This document shows positions 9,294 to 19,038 of a DNA stretch of 64,000 nucleotides, piece after piece. The stretch comes from Tranzscheliella williamsii (Eukaryota > Basidiomycota > Ustilaginomycetes > Ustilaginales > Ustilaginaceae), in assembly GCA_023212725.1 (NCBI GenBank), contig JALBYF010000001.1, positions 558,001-622,000 of the forward strand, written 5' to 3'. The position numbers and the translations under genes are program-made. The stretch's first letter is position 1; each line of letters opens with the position of its first letter. The notes beneath the pieces are model-generated. The model ran no database searches, had not been told where the DNA came from, and worked only from the letters and a program-made list of their open reading frames with translations.

Positions 9294-10940
9294 TCAGTTG
9301 GACTCGGCGGCGGGCGCGTCGGCGTCGGCGTCGGTGTCCTGGAGGCTGGCGACGCTTTTGCGGCGCTTTGCGTGGCGGGGGCCGTCAGTGTTGTCGGGGT
9401 CAGGCGAGGCGGGAGCGGGGGGCGCGTCGGGGGTGGCGAGTGTGGTGGTGGTGGCGGAGAGCGGCTGGAGCTGGTGGAGCGGGTTGTCCAGCTCGTCGAC
9501 CGTGCCGAGGGAGACGCCGAGGGGTGGGCTGGCGGCGGCGTGCGCAGCGGCGGCGGAGGCAGAGGCGGAGGCAGAGGCGGAGGCGGCGATGGCATCGCCG
9601 TGCTCGCGCGCGGACGGCATCTCCTCATCGCGGCGCTCGGCGCGCGCGACGGCCTCGGAGGAGTCCATCGCCTCGTCCTCGGCGCGGGACACGCCAGCGC
9701 GGCCAAAGTCCACCAGCTCGGGTGGCGTCGCGTCGACGCTCTCGCGCTGCGCCTGCGTGCGGTCCGCACCGCCGAGCTCGAGGTCCGGGACCGCATCCCT
9801 CTCCACCCCGCCGCCCTCGCCGTCGCCGTTGCCGCCCTGTGCAGAATCCGCCTCGGAGCGCGCGAGAAAGGCGATCGGCGAAAAGAGCGGGTCGGCATGC
9901 GCACTTAGGCTGGAAGACCGCGATCGGCTCGCGTGGCTCGTCCCGTCGTCGTCGTGCGCCGCCGACGCCGTCGAGGCATACGACGACGGCGGAAGCCCAT
10001 CGAGCCTGTCCATTTCGAGCTCGGTCATGTCGGCCGGCTGCTGCCCTCGATCGTGGCTGCCGTTGACGAGACCGACAGGCGCCTGAACCGGGCTGATGGG
10101 GAACGCGTCGCGCGTCGCCGTTACAGCAAGACACCGCTTGATCGCCGAAATCCACTTGGTGGCGCTGCGGTAATGCCGGCGCGGATGCAATACCAGCTCG
10201 CAGAGCCGCTGGATCGTGAACGGCGGCTGCAGGTCAAAGTCATCCAGCATGCCGAAAAGGATACTCTGGCGAACAGCAACTTGAGCTTCAGTGAGCGGCT
10301 CGAAGGAGGTCGAGGTGGGCTGGCGCTTGCTGGCAAAGAAGTTCTGCGTCTCTGCTGGCGGGACGTGAGCAGCTTGGGAGGGTATCGAGGCCATGCTCGT
10401 CGCGCTGGCAGGTGCCGGCAGTGCATCCGAGGAGGACGAGGAAGACGACGTATCGGACGCCGCAGATCCGTTCGCAGGAGGCTCTGTGCTGTTCTCCTTG
10501 TCGGCGTCGTCAGCTGCGGCATCAGGCGCGTTGGTATCTGAGGTAGCCTCGATAGCCTCGGCGCCGGTTGCGTCTGCCAGGGTGTGACTGCTGGTCGACG
10601 CTGCTGCTGCTGCTTGTTCGCCGCTCCTGTAGGTGATCAGGGCGGCTGCAGGATGCAAGTCGAGCGGTTGTGGTACCGCAAAGTCCTGCTTGAGACACTC
10701 GCGAATGCGATACTTGATCGCATCCTTCAGCGTCGGCCAGTCGTACTGCCCACTCGGCTGTTGCGGAGACGAGTCTGGTACCGGAGAGGATGCCTCTTGC
10801 CGGGAGAGCGTAGACGAAGAGGCCAGCGGTGCTTCATCATACACAAACTCGTCCGTCAAAGCGATCCGTTCGAGCTGCGCACCATGCGAAGCCTGCCAAG
10901 CGAACGATGAGCTGATGTCGTGAAGCGTACTGAGAGTCAT
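9294..10940 (-). CDS. PPP4R2: Protein phosphatase 4 regulatory subunit 2 (PPP4R2/Psy4 family)
   Basis: A 548-residue homologue of the PP4 regulatory subunit R2, which with R3 and the catalytic subunit directs dephosphorylation of DNA-damage and recombination substrates in the nucleus. The family core is visible as WPTLKDAIKYRIRECL near residue 70 and, after a disordered linker, PPFTIQRLCELVLHPRRHY followed by a helix ending in KRCLAV around residues 215-265. The rest is Ala/Ser/Asp-rich and disordered, including an AS repeat encoded by a GGCGGAGGCAGA-type microsatellite near 9540-9600 on the plus strand. The ATG is at 10940. It converges on the unknown 856-residue gene. Family assignment rests on the FTIQRLCEL block. 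Confidence 0.88.
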   Translation of the reverse strand: MTLSTLHDISSSFAWQASHGAQLERIALTDEFVYDEAPLASSSTLSRQEASSPVPDSSPQQPSGQYDWPTLKDAIKYRIRECLKQDFAVPQPLDLHPAAALITYRSGEQAAAAASTSSHTLADATGAEAIEATSDTNAPDAAADDADKENSTEPPANGSAASDTSSSSSSSDALPAPASATSMASIPSQAAHVPPAETQNFFASKRQPTSTSFEPLTEAQVAVRQSILFGMLDDFDLQPPFTIQRLCELVLHPRRHYRSATKWISAIKRCLAVTATRDAFPISPVQAPVGLVNGSHDRGQQPADMTELEMDRLDGLPPSSYASTASAAHDDDGTSHASRSRSSSLSAHADPLFSPIAFLARSEADSAQGGNGDGEGGGVERDAVPDLELGGADRTQAQRESVDATPPELVDFGRAGVSRAEDEAMDSSEAVARAERRDEEMPSAREHGDAIAASASASASASAAAAHAAASPPLGVSLGTVDELDNPLHQLQPLSATTTTLATPDAPPAPASPDPDNTDGPRHAKRRKSVASLQDTDADADAPAAESN

Positions 10941-11677
10941 ACTGATACAGAGAAATATACAGCCAGCACCACAGCTCCGTTCTTCTATGACTCAAGGCGT
11001 CAGGAGAAGGACGCTGCGAGGCAATGCCGTCCGGGCTGCTGGCGGTGGTGATGAGGCAAATCGGAGGCTCAACGGCAGCCGCTGTCGACCACTCACTGCA
11101 GGAAGCGGACGGTACCGTACCGGTGTCGGAGCTGCCGATCCGCAGCAGACGCAATACAGGCGCGATCGTCGGACGTTCCGACGAGGAGCTGTGCTGGCTT
11201 CAGCGAGCCAGTGTGATGGCGATAGAGACGGCGATGGCGATAGAGACGGTGATGGTGATAGTGACAACTCAAGTGCCAAGAGAGAACCAAATCCGGATAT
11301 CGGAGCCCAACCGAAACCCTTCCCACGCTGCAGGCAAGCTTGTTCGCTATCGTGGGAAAAACTTCAAAATTTCGCCTTTTGGCCTCGCGGGGAACTCCAC
11401 AATGGCAGTCACTTTAAATTTTAGCCGCCAGTAGTATAGCGAATCACAACCGCCATGGCCAACCAACGCAGAACAAGTCAGCCAGAAAGCAAGCGTATTT
11501 GAAATGCAGATCAGATGCAAAAGGCTGCGATAGACAAGTCACAAAGTGGCGCAGCGAGGCTACTTGGGCTATGCAAGGGAGCGGTGGCGAAGGCGAAGGG
11601 AGAACGGCTGAACAGGAGACTGGAGCTGGTATAGAAGACAAGAAAAGTCCGGTGGGGAGGGAACGGTGGCAGAGTGT
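10941..11677. other. Intergenic region with a short tandem repeat
   Basis: About 740 bases between the start of PPP4R2 and the end of the beta-glucosidase gene, both on the minus strand. A hexamer-based repeat (GATAGAGACGGCGATGGC and variants) lies at about 11216-11265. No gene is supported. Frames through the repeat give only GDRDGD-type low-complexity peptides. Confidence 0.5.
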
Positions 11678-14131
11678 TTAGTTGAGCGCTACCGTCTGCC
11701 GGATGTCGCGAGAAGAGGCACCAAGGACCACCTTGTACTTGCCCGCCGGCTGGAGCCACTGGTTCTTTTCGTTGAACCAAGTGGAAACGTCATACTGGCT
11801 CAATGTGAAGGAGACTTCCTTCGTGTCCCCGCTCTTGACCCACTCTCGTCCAAAGTTTCGGAGCACCTTGGGAGGCTCGCCTGCTGAGCGGGGGAATTCC
11901 ACATACGCCTGCCAGACTTCGTGGCCGTCGCTGTCGCCGGTGTTGGTGAGGGAGAAGGTGACGTTATACTTGGGCTGGAAAAGCCAGTCGGGCAGACCAG
12001 TCGACGCGTTGGCACTGCCCCACCAGCTGTTGTCGGCCTGTCCGATCTGCTGTGACCATGCGCCGGAGTAGGCAAACTTGGTGTAGGAGAGACCAAAGCC
12101 AAACTCGTAGCGCGGCTCGATGTTCTTGCTGTCAAAGTGGCGATAGTCGATGTTGAGCGCTTCGGTGTAGTTGATCTGAGGCACGATCGTGTCGTTGTAG
12201 TAGTAGACATCCGCCGAGTAGTCGGTTCGGTTCTTGCCAATCGTGTAAGGCAATCGTCCGCTGGGGTTGTAGTCTCCATACAAAACATCCACCAACGCTC
12301 GGCCGCTTTCACTGCCGGGCAGATTGGCCCAGACAATAGCGGTCACGTTGGGGTTCTTGGCAAAGCTTTCCATGTTGACGGCGCCGGTGGAGTGGACAAT
12401 GACGACGGTGTTGTTGTTGACCGAAGTCACTTGCTTGATCAGCGCGTCGCCCTGGTTCCAGAGCGTCAGGTTCTTGCGGTCGCCTTCGTTTCCGTCTACG
12501 ATGATGTATCCTTCACCGCTTTCGGCGCTCACAAAAACGAGCGCTACGTCGGTCATGTTGGCAATCTTGACGCTCTGCTTGACGTTCCAGTCATCAAAGT
12601 TCCACTGGAAATCAGTGTGATCCTGCCGAGCCCGAGTTTGCAGCGCTTCATAGGGCGAGAAAAAGTAAGAATATTCGTTTGAGCCCGACCCCCAGCCTTG
12701 GCCCAAGGATCCGTACGGCAGACCGCCGTTCTGCCCACGATCGGGCCAGTAGTTGGCTCCCTGGTAAAGTGGTCCTGCATCCGAGCCGATCACGGCCATG
12801 TTTCGAGGCTTGCGCAGCGGGAGTGCGTTGCGATGGTTCTTGAGGAGCACAGTTCCCGCGCGGGCCACCTCGCGTGCAATCTGGTCATGATCGGCTGTGG
12901 CGTCAACATGAGCGTTAGTAGCGGGATCCTTGGCATCGAAAAAGTTAAAATTGGGTTCAGGATAGCCTTGGTCCTGACCGAGCAGGAACCAGCCGGCCAG
13001 GATACGAGTTGCCATGTCGTCCAACCGGGTGTCAGCGACCGAGCCGTTGTTGACAGCGGCCGTCAGATTGCCACCCCACAGCGAACCGGTCTGCAGCGTG
13101 CAGCATGTCACGTCGCCGGGCATCGTCATATCAAGCCCGGCGTTGGCAGACGCTACGCCGCCGTGCTGAGCACCCCAGTCTGACATGACGTAGCCGGGGA
13201 ACTGCAGCTCGGTTTTGAGGCGGTTGTTAAGCAAGTCGGAATTCTGGCAGGCCCAGGAGTTGTTGACGAGGTTGTACGAACACATGATCGACGCAGCACC
13301 AGCCTGGACACCTCGCAAGAACGGATGAAGGTAGATCTCGCGCTCGGTTCGGGCGTCGACATTGCTGCTTCCTTCGTTGCGGAACTTTTCCTGCTCGTTG
13401 TTTATATAGTGCTTCAGAGTGGCCTGCACACCTGCAGCCTGCGCTCCCTGCACCGAGTAGTAAGATCCCTCACCGTTGAGATAAGGATCGCCACCAAAGC
13501 CTTCCCAAGAGCGCCCGCCTGCAGGAGCGCGCGCGAGGTTCATAGCAGGGCCGAGCCAGATGTTGGCACCTTTGGTCTTGAACTCTTGGCCAAGAGCGTA
13601 AGCACGCTTATAGAAGAGCTCTCTGTCGAATGTGGCGGCGGCGGTGATGCCGTCCGGGAACGAAGTGATGCGGTCGGCGCCTCGCACTCCCGCAGGCCCG
13701 TCCATCAGGCAAAGCCCGGGAAAGCCAACGCGTGGGATGGGAGAGATGTTTCCGACGCAGGGACCTCTTTGCCACCCAGCACCAGTCGTCAAAATCACCT
13801 TTTCGGTCTGGTTGAATTGCTGCAGATATTCTCTGGCCTTGCCGATGGCATCTTTCCATTCTTGGGTAGTGCCTTGAGTCTGGGGCGTCGGATAGAAGGG
13901 AGAAGAGTAAGGGAGCGAGTCATTGCCATTGAATGGATGGCTCTCGACAGTCTGGTAGCCCGGGCCCGTTTGGGACGAACCGCCAATGCCTTGTTGACGA
14001 CGTTCGACGTGATGGACGGCAGCTCCAGAAGCGAAGAAGGACTGCTGCGGATCGGGCTGCGACGTCGCTGCCGCCAAGCTAGACGTTGCCAAGGTTAGCG
14101 TCACCCAAGAAAGCAGGGAACTGAACTGCAT
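11678..14131 (-). CDS. Secreted beta-glucosidase, glycoside hydrolase family 3
   Basis: An 817-residue GH3 enzyme that hydrolyses terminal beta-D-glucosyl residues, such as those of cellobiose and related plant-wall oligosaccharides. Residues 1-22 form a signal peptide (MQFSSLLSWVTLTLATSSLA). The N-terminal barrel contains NIWLGPAMNLARAPAGGRSWE and VMSDWGAQHGG; Asp318 in SDW is the expected catalytic nucleophile. The second alpha/beta domain follows, and the C-terminus (about 680-817) looks like the fibronectin-III-like domain of fungal GH3 enzymes. Many NxS/T sites fit an exported glycoprotein. The start at 14131 gives an intact signal peptide, and TATAAA lies 69-74 bases upstream. The substrate within GH3 is inferred from family similarity. 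Confidence 0.94.
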   Translation of the reverse strand: MQFSSLLSWVTLTLATSSLAAATSQPDPQQSFFASGAAVHHVERRQQGIGGSSQTGPGYQTVESHPFNGNDSLPYSSPFYPTPQTQGTTQEWKDAIGKAREYLQQFNQTEKVILTTGAGWQRGPCVGNISPIPRVGFPGLCLMDGPAGVRGADRITSFPDGITAAATFDRELFYKRAYALGQEFKTKGANIWLGPAMNLARAPAGGRSWEGFGGDPYLNGEGSYYSVQGAQAAGVQATLKHYINNEQEKFRNEGSSNVDARTEREIYLHPFLRGVQAGAASIMCSYNLVNNSWACQNSDLLNNRLKTELQFPGYVMSDWGAQHGGVASANAGLDMTMPGDVTCCTLQTGSLWGGNLTAAVNNGSVADTRLDDMATRILAGWFLLGQDQGYPEPNFNFFDAKDPATNAHVDATADHDQIAREVARAGTVLLKNHRNALPLRKPRNMAVIGSDAGPLYQGANYWPDRGQNGGLPYGSLGQGWGSGSNEYSYFFSPYEALQTRARQDHTDFQWNFDDWNVKQSVKIANMTDVALVFVSAESGEGYIIVDGNEGDRKNLTLWNQGDALIKQVTSVNNNTVVIVHSTGAVNMESFAKNPNVTAIVWANLPGSESGRALVDVLYGDYNPSGRLPYTIGKNRTDYSADVYYYNDTIVPQINYTEALNIDYRHFDSKNIEPRYEFGFGLSYTKFAYSGAWSQQIGQADNSWWGSANASTGLPDWLFQPKYNVTFSLTNTGDSDGHEVWQAYVEFPRSAGEPPKVLRNFGREWVKSGDTKEVSFTLSQYDVSTWFNEKNQWLQPAGKYKVVLGASSRDIRQTVALN

Positions 14132-14199
14132 CTTGCTGTCTGGCGTAGGCCTACCAAAAGAGAGGGAGACCGCGGAAAAATGGTAGATGAAATGGCCGG

Positions 14200-14205
14200 T
14201 TTATA
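14200..14205 (-). promoter_or_regulatory. Probable TATA box of the beta-glucosidase gene
   Basis: TATAAA on the minus strand, 69-74 bases upstream of the ATG at 14131, a usual distance for a fungal TATA element. There is no other support for it. Confidence 0.45.
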
Positions 14206-16966
14206 AGGAACTCGCCAAGTTGTCGAGGCTTGCTCAAAGCATCAGAATGCAAAGTGTTGAGACGCAACGGTCGAAAGGGTGGATGCCGGTGCGCTTGTAA
14301 TGGACCGGCGCTGTGTGTGGGCCAAGTTACAAAGCACCAAGAGCCGTTACAAGCAGGTCCGCTCCAGGCAAACAGAAAAGCTATGCAAGGCCACGCAAGG
14401 ACATGCAAGAACAGAGGCGGAAGCTTGGCAGAAAGGGGGAGGAAGCATGTTGCGGCCGTGTTTGCGCCGAAAGCTGGCACCAAGGTAGTGCGGGCTCAGG
14501 AGACCATGCAGCAGTGCCCATTAGGACAAAGGAGTGGGGGAGTACAAGCTGCATAAAGCTGGGGTTAGCGGGGTACAGCGCAGGAATTCGCCCGCCCAAT
14601 GACTGAACGTAGCGCGCTTGACGCGACGTATACAAAGTAGAATGACGAGACCAAACACAGCACGCCCCAACAGCGACGGCACGCGTTCATAGCCAAAACA
14701 CCCTGAAAGAATGCATACCGAACGCCTGGCAACGGGCAGCATCTGGTTTGATTGGAAAACAGAGCGTCGGCCCCAATGAACTGTGCTCGAACAGTCACAT
14801 AGACGCTAAGCAGACTCGCAACAGCCTGTGAGACTGAATCAGAGCAGTGTGAGTATGAGTGTCGCTGCTTCGATATTAATCTATGATTCACTGAACCCGA
14901 GCCGTGGCTTGTTTATTGAACCGTTGAGTAACATACTTGGCTTCGTGTGTTTGTAAAGATGTAGTTATCGTGCTGGCGCGCAGCTTGGAACAGTGCGAGT
15001 GCCATGCGTGTACGTGACGCGATCAACTCCGAATTTGAGCACCGCTGAATTAATCTCCTTTCGCGCAGCCAGCCAAAATCCCCGCGGTCATCTAGGGTGG
15101 AATAAGAAGCCTGCGTCCGCACCGGCCTTTGTCAAACGAAGGCGCGATGACAAGCGCACATATGCGACGACAGGTACGCTTCCTTGCTGCTTGGGCATGC
15201 TTTCTTGCTGCTTGGGCGTCTGCTGGCTTGGACTAGTACGATTGCCTGCTGGTGCTTGTTGTTGGTCACCGAGCCAAGGACGCGACCGGAGACCGGCGAA
15301 ATCAGAGCGGTTGCTGCGGAAAGGAGTTTGAATCTAGAATTTACCGAGCAGAGCCTAACCGCTGTACTATTGCCCGCGCAAGCGTGGCCCTTGGAACGCG
15401 ACAAGAGAGTTGTATTCACTGAGATTGCTCCGCGCTAGCGTGGGACAAAACCATGCGTGGCTAGCCGATGCCTGGAATCGTCAAGAGCCTGCGCCATTCC
15501 ACTCGTGCGAAAAGCATTTACCTCCCAGCCAGGATCGGATTTCCTAGTATTACCGCGGAATTGCTCATGGCATCACCGTTTGTGCATCGCTGAGTAGATC
15601 AGGTCGGCCGGCCTCGGTTAATCTGTGCTGAAGGGGCAAGAACGTGCCCTCCGTCGAGCAGACTAGCCGACTATACGGCACTGGTTTCAGCTCAGCAGCT
15701 ACTGTTGAACCGGGCTTTGGCTCTGTTTGGGTGTGTTTTGGTTTTTGAATTGCAAGCTTGGCGGTGTTACTCGTGCATAAGGCAGAGACAAATAAGTGTA
15801 ATTCTTAGCAGCGGGTCAAAACCCGGTAATCTCCGATTCGCGATAGCACCCGTCTGAAGATTTCTACTAAGCCTGCTTCTGCATACAAACGCCACGGACT
15901 GTCTCGTACTGCAGATGCTGCAAGTGGTAGATCCAAATTGCCAACCAGCCTTGCACAACTGATTCACATTCACGTTATATTCGCCTTTACATTGATATCC
16001 ATTTGACAGGTTGCCTCTTGACTACAGTGGCCCTCAGGCTCTGCGACACGCAGCAAGAGCCTCTCGATCAACTTGACGAGATCATTCGTTCTTGCCTGCT
16101 GGTTACCGGCGGGTAATGTGCGTCGCCTCCTTATGGCCTACTGTGGCACACGTCCACCAGGGGATGGCTGGCACACGTGCGCAAAAGCGTCCGGGACGGG
16201 TGAAAGAGGAGGGAACAGTGCCGACCAAACTAGGGCCGGTCAACAGCGAAGGTGACGGCGTGAGTGTTGGAGGCAGATGGTGACTCGATCTTATTCCTTC
16301 ACGATCTAGCGAGGCAGGTGGCTAATGGCGAACTGAATTAGCGCTCTTGCAGGCCCGGATATACCAATCACACATGGGCACGGGCTCGGCTCGATGCTTG
16401 ACAAGCCTAGACGGACTCGTGGCCATTTGGCCGCTCGTCGGTGCTAAGGGCAAGCTGCGGCCACTATCATCCACCATCTCCAAGCCACACTCGGCAATGC
16501 TGTCTGAGCTAGTACCAGTATCTGCCCCCCAAGGTGTTGAGAAAGAGCTAACAAGATCCCCTAGCGCCGATCCATTGTCTCACTTTTCCACATTTGCCCC
16601 GAACGGCTTCTCCATGCTCCGAGCAGTCTAGCATTCTTTTGGCTACAGAGAAGGACTGCCTTTTTCTGTGTCGGCTTCCTTTCATGCAAATCGAGTCGAG
16701 TGTCCCCTCTGTCGGCAGGCACAGTTTCGTACCGAGATATCCGGACGCAGTATGTTGTTCGATACTTGGTGCACAAACCCGAACGATCTTCTAGCTTGGC
16801 CACGGGCGCACTTGCGACTTCTCTGCTGTTGCTGCACCGTCAGTCAACAAATATGGCCGCGTGCCTCTCGATGGCAACCAGAGCGGTACAAACAATCCGG
16901 TGCGGCGTAGCAGTGCTCGAACTGATCGTGTAGGGCAGGTAGGACAGTACCAACCCGCAGCAGCCG

Positions 16967-16974
16967 TATATAAA
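16967..16974 (+). promoter_or_regulatory. Probable TATA box of the cutinase gene
   Basis: TATATAAA lies about 150 bases before the cutinase ATG at 17123, followed by a pyrimidine-rich leader (CTCCTCCTCTCCTCCCC) that fits a strongly expressed fungal gene. Confidence 0.5.
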
Positions 16975-17122
16975 CAACATGTTCTGGCCCGAGGTCAGGT
17001 CACCATCGCCTCACAAACCTCCCACTCCTCCTCCTCTCCTCCCCTAATCCTAGACCTCTCCACGCTACCCTTACCCTACCCACGGACTCTCCCCCATCCT
17101 TCCCATCCTTTCGCCCTGAACA

Positions 17123-17824
17123 ATGGTATCTGCCTTTTCCTACCTTGCCCTTGCGCTGGCTGCGCTCGGAGCCGTCAGCGCTGCTCCTCTTAATACCACG
17201 GACATTGCACCGCTGGAGAAGCGTGCTGGTTGTTCTTCGTATGTTATCATCAGCACCCGAGGCACCGGCGAGTTCCAGGGCCCCTCTGCCGGCTTCCTCT
17301 CCATGAACACGCAGATCGCCGCTGCCGTTTCCGGCGGCTCTGTTTACAACACTGTCTACGCTGCTGGTATTGATCAGAACTCCATGGCCGGAACCAGCGA
17401 CATTGTCAGGAAGGTGCAGTCGACTCTTCAGACGGACCCCAACGCCTGCTTCATCCTCGAGGGCTACTCGCAGGGGGCTGCCGCTACGTGCAACGCCATG
17501 CCTCAGCTTACTGGCGCCGCGTTTGACGCGGTCAAGGGTGTGGTCCTGATTGGCAACCCGGAGCACAAGGCCAACCTTGCGTGCAACGTCGACAACAACG
17601 GCGGCTCTTCCACCAAGAACTCTATCGGCATGGAGGCGCTCTTCACCCAGGGCGTGCCTAGCAACTGGGTCGACAAGACCCTCGACATCTGCATCTTGGG
17701 CGACGGCGTCTGCGATACTGCCCACGGCCTTGGCATCACCATCCAGCACCTCCAGTACCCCTGGGACAGCCAGGTCCAGTCCATGGGCGCCCAGTACGCC
17801 GTCAAGGCACTCCGCGGCAACTAG
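17123..17824 (+). CDS. Secreted cutinase (cutinase-like esterase)
   Basis: A 233-residue cutinase of the alpha/beta-hydrolase fold, which hydrolyses ester bonds in plant cutin and, in related yeasts, in aliphatic polyesters. A signal peptide (about 1-20) is followed by a short pro-segment ending in Lys-Arg at 33-34, a Kex2-type site. The catalytic triad can be placed: Ser116 in GYSQG, Asp194 in GDGVC and His209 in TIQHLQY; the Asp-His spacing of 15 matches the yeast cutinase-like enzymes better than Fusarium cutinase. Six cysteines (37, 109, 123, 154, 190, 197) allow the two conserved disulfides plus a possible third. No intron. It stands alone in a sparse block of secreted-protein genes. Substrate range is inferred. 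Confidence 0.95.
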   Translation: MVSAFSYLALALAALGAVSAAPLNTTDIAPLEKRAGCSSYVIISTRGTGEFQGPSAGFLSMNTQIAAAVSGGSVYNTVYAAGIDQNSMAGTSDIVRKVQSTLQTDPNACFILEGYSQGAAATCNAMPQLTGAAFDAVKGVVLIGNPEHKANLACNVDNNGGSSTKNSIGMEALFTQGVPSNWVDKTLDICILGDGVCDTAHGLGITIQHLQYPWDSQVQSMGAQYAVKALRGN

Positions 17825-18365
17825 GCCCCTTTGCACCCTGCCCAGTCGTCTCCATCCCCGTCTCAGGATCCGCTTCCCCCCTCCTCTCCACTTTTGCTCG
17901 TTCCACATTTCTAGGATAACTCCTCGCCGACCAAAACATCACAGCCTGGCACTCCTCCGTCCCGGATTGTCCCTATATTAGTAATAACGACTCAGTTTGA
18001 TATACACTTCACAGTTTAACTCGTGTGGAAGGGTGATGGTGGTGGTGGTGGAAGTGATTAGGGCACGACGTCAACGGGCTGCGGCTTTATCAAACCAACT
18101 CAGCCTCTCACGTGCGCATGCTATCACCTTGCTCCAGCAAGTGTCTGCTTCAAGCTATGCAGGAGCATACCAGCAGGTTGCTTCTGTTCTTAAACAGGAC
18201 TCAGACAGACAGGCTCACGTCAAGCAGGTGTAGAACAGATCACCCAATTGGACATTCCTCTTGCTAAAACTGCAACAGAAGCCAATCTGTCCGAAGAATT
18301 AAAGCAGGTCTTACGCAAAATCAGCACAAGAGTTTTCACGTTTGGATTGTTAAAATAGGCGCGCT
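17825..18365. other. Intergenic region between convergent genes
   Basis: About 540 bases between the end of the cutinase gene and the end of the small minus-strand gene at 18366. It is AT-richer than average and contains a GGTGGT run near 18034-18050. No gene is seen. Confidence 0.4.
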
Positions 18366-18930
18366 TCAGGTGTTTCGGGGTGAATTACTGGGTGAATTTC
18401 TGGGTGAACTCCTGGGTGAGTCCTTCCCCTCCCGAACGAGTAGGAATTCGCGTAAGTCGACCTCCTCCCCTGGCTTGGGTGTATTACTGTTGCGGTCATG
18501 GTGCGACAGGGTTGTCAGCGGCGCAGCCCCTTGGTCTGTAATGGAATTCGACTTACGCGAGGACGTCCGAATATCTGCCAGGTGGGAAGTGGACGAGTGT
18601 AGGCGGTGTCAAAGATTCGGGACGGCGCGTAAGCTTGGCAAGTTTGAGAGCTTGTTCGAATCCGTGGCTCATAAGCTCAGGTGATTCGTAGGGCTCCACG
18701 TCGATGAGGTCGAATTGTCGGGCGGGCCTCACGCCCCGGGCTCGCGCTCTGGAGGGGCCCGCTTGCCTCTCTCTGGCGGCCGCTTGCCCCTCTTCGGCGA
18801 CGGAGCGCCCGTCTTCGGCGGCTGCCTCCGCAAATCGCCAGCTCAACCCGGCGACCGCGACTATATGCACCATTGTGAGAACGTATAGCAGCAGCAGCCA
18901 GCCCGACGATACTCGTTTGACGCCGCGCAT
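18366..18930 (-). CDS. Small protein with signal or anchor segment and C-terminal SP repeats, one intron (candidate effector)
   Basis: A gene model I reconstructed: complement(join(18366..18486, 18557..18930)), 164 residues. Exon 1 starts at the ATG at 18930 and encodes a basic N-terminus, then a hydrophobic stretch (LLLLYVLTMVHIVAVAGL) that could be a signal peptide or a membrane anchor. The frame hits a TAA that is itself part of a GTAAGT donor. A 70-nt intron with branch-like CTGAC and acceptor CAACAG restores a frame of 39 further residues ending at TGA 18366-18368. The tail holds four Ser-Pro units (SPRS, SPRN, SPSN, SPRN) made by a 12-base tandem repeat. A TATAAA lies 103-108 bases upstream. 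There are no cysteines and no family I recognise. It lies in the secreted-enzyme block next to the cutinase, so an exported role is plausible but not shown. The intron is predicted only from sequence. Confidence 0.6.
18378..18424 (-). repeat. 12-base tandem repeat coding for Ser-Pro units
   Basis: On the plus strand the unit is TGGGTGAATTTC with small changes, repeated about four times. Read on the minus strand it encodes the C-terminal SPRS, SPRN, SPSN and SPRN units of the small protein. Whole-codon unit length keeps the frame open if copy number varies. Confidence 0.7.
18487..18556 (-). other. Predicted 70-nt intron whose donor lies in a hairpin
   Basis: Minus-strand GTAAGT at 18556 down to CAG at 18487, with CTGAC about 30 nt before the acceptor. 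The donor lies inside a perfect 13-base arm (18548-18560) whose complement is at 18448-18460, within the downstream exon. Confidence 0.55.
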
Positions 18931-19032
18931 GTTGCTGGACGGCTGCTTGCTCTATAGTCCCAGTGTTCTGTATTTCGGAAGCGGGGGAGACGCGTAGTGA
19001 CAAGGCTTGCACTTGGTTGGCACCGCGCTGCC

Positions 19033-19038
19033 TTTATA
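19033..19038 (-). promoter_or_regulatory. Probable TATA box of the small protein gene at 18366-18930
   Basis: TATAAA on the minus strand, 103-108 bases upstream of the ATG at 18930. The spacing is in the usual fungal range and gives modest support to the gene model. Confidence 0.4.

Larger units (their letters stand above)
14132..17122. other. 3-kb gene-poor region upstream of the beta-glucosidase and cutinase genes
   Basis: I find no gene here: all frames are short and none shows a signal peptide with a coherent continuation. It is the shared upstream region of two secreted hydrolases transcribed in opposite directions, so it should hold both promoters. A 14-base repeat (CTTGCTGCTTGGGC) occurs twice, 21 bases apart, at about 15183-15217. 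The composition is more AT-rich than the coding parts. A non-coding RNA or a small spliced gene cannot be excluded. Confidence 0.5.

Noticed and set aside
8228..9904. 558-codon antisense frame spanning the ends of two genes
   Set aside because: It lies opposite the 856-residue gene and PPP4R2, is made of Arg/Pro/Gly-rich low-complexity sequence, and opens because of GC-rich third positions.
18645..18670. GTTCGAATCC, a tRNA B-box-like sequence
   Set aside because: No A box or cloverleaf can be built around it, and it lies in exon 1 of the small minus-strand gene (codes for GFEQ).
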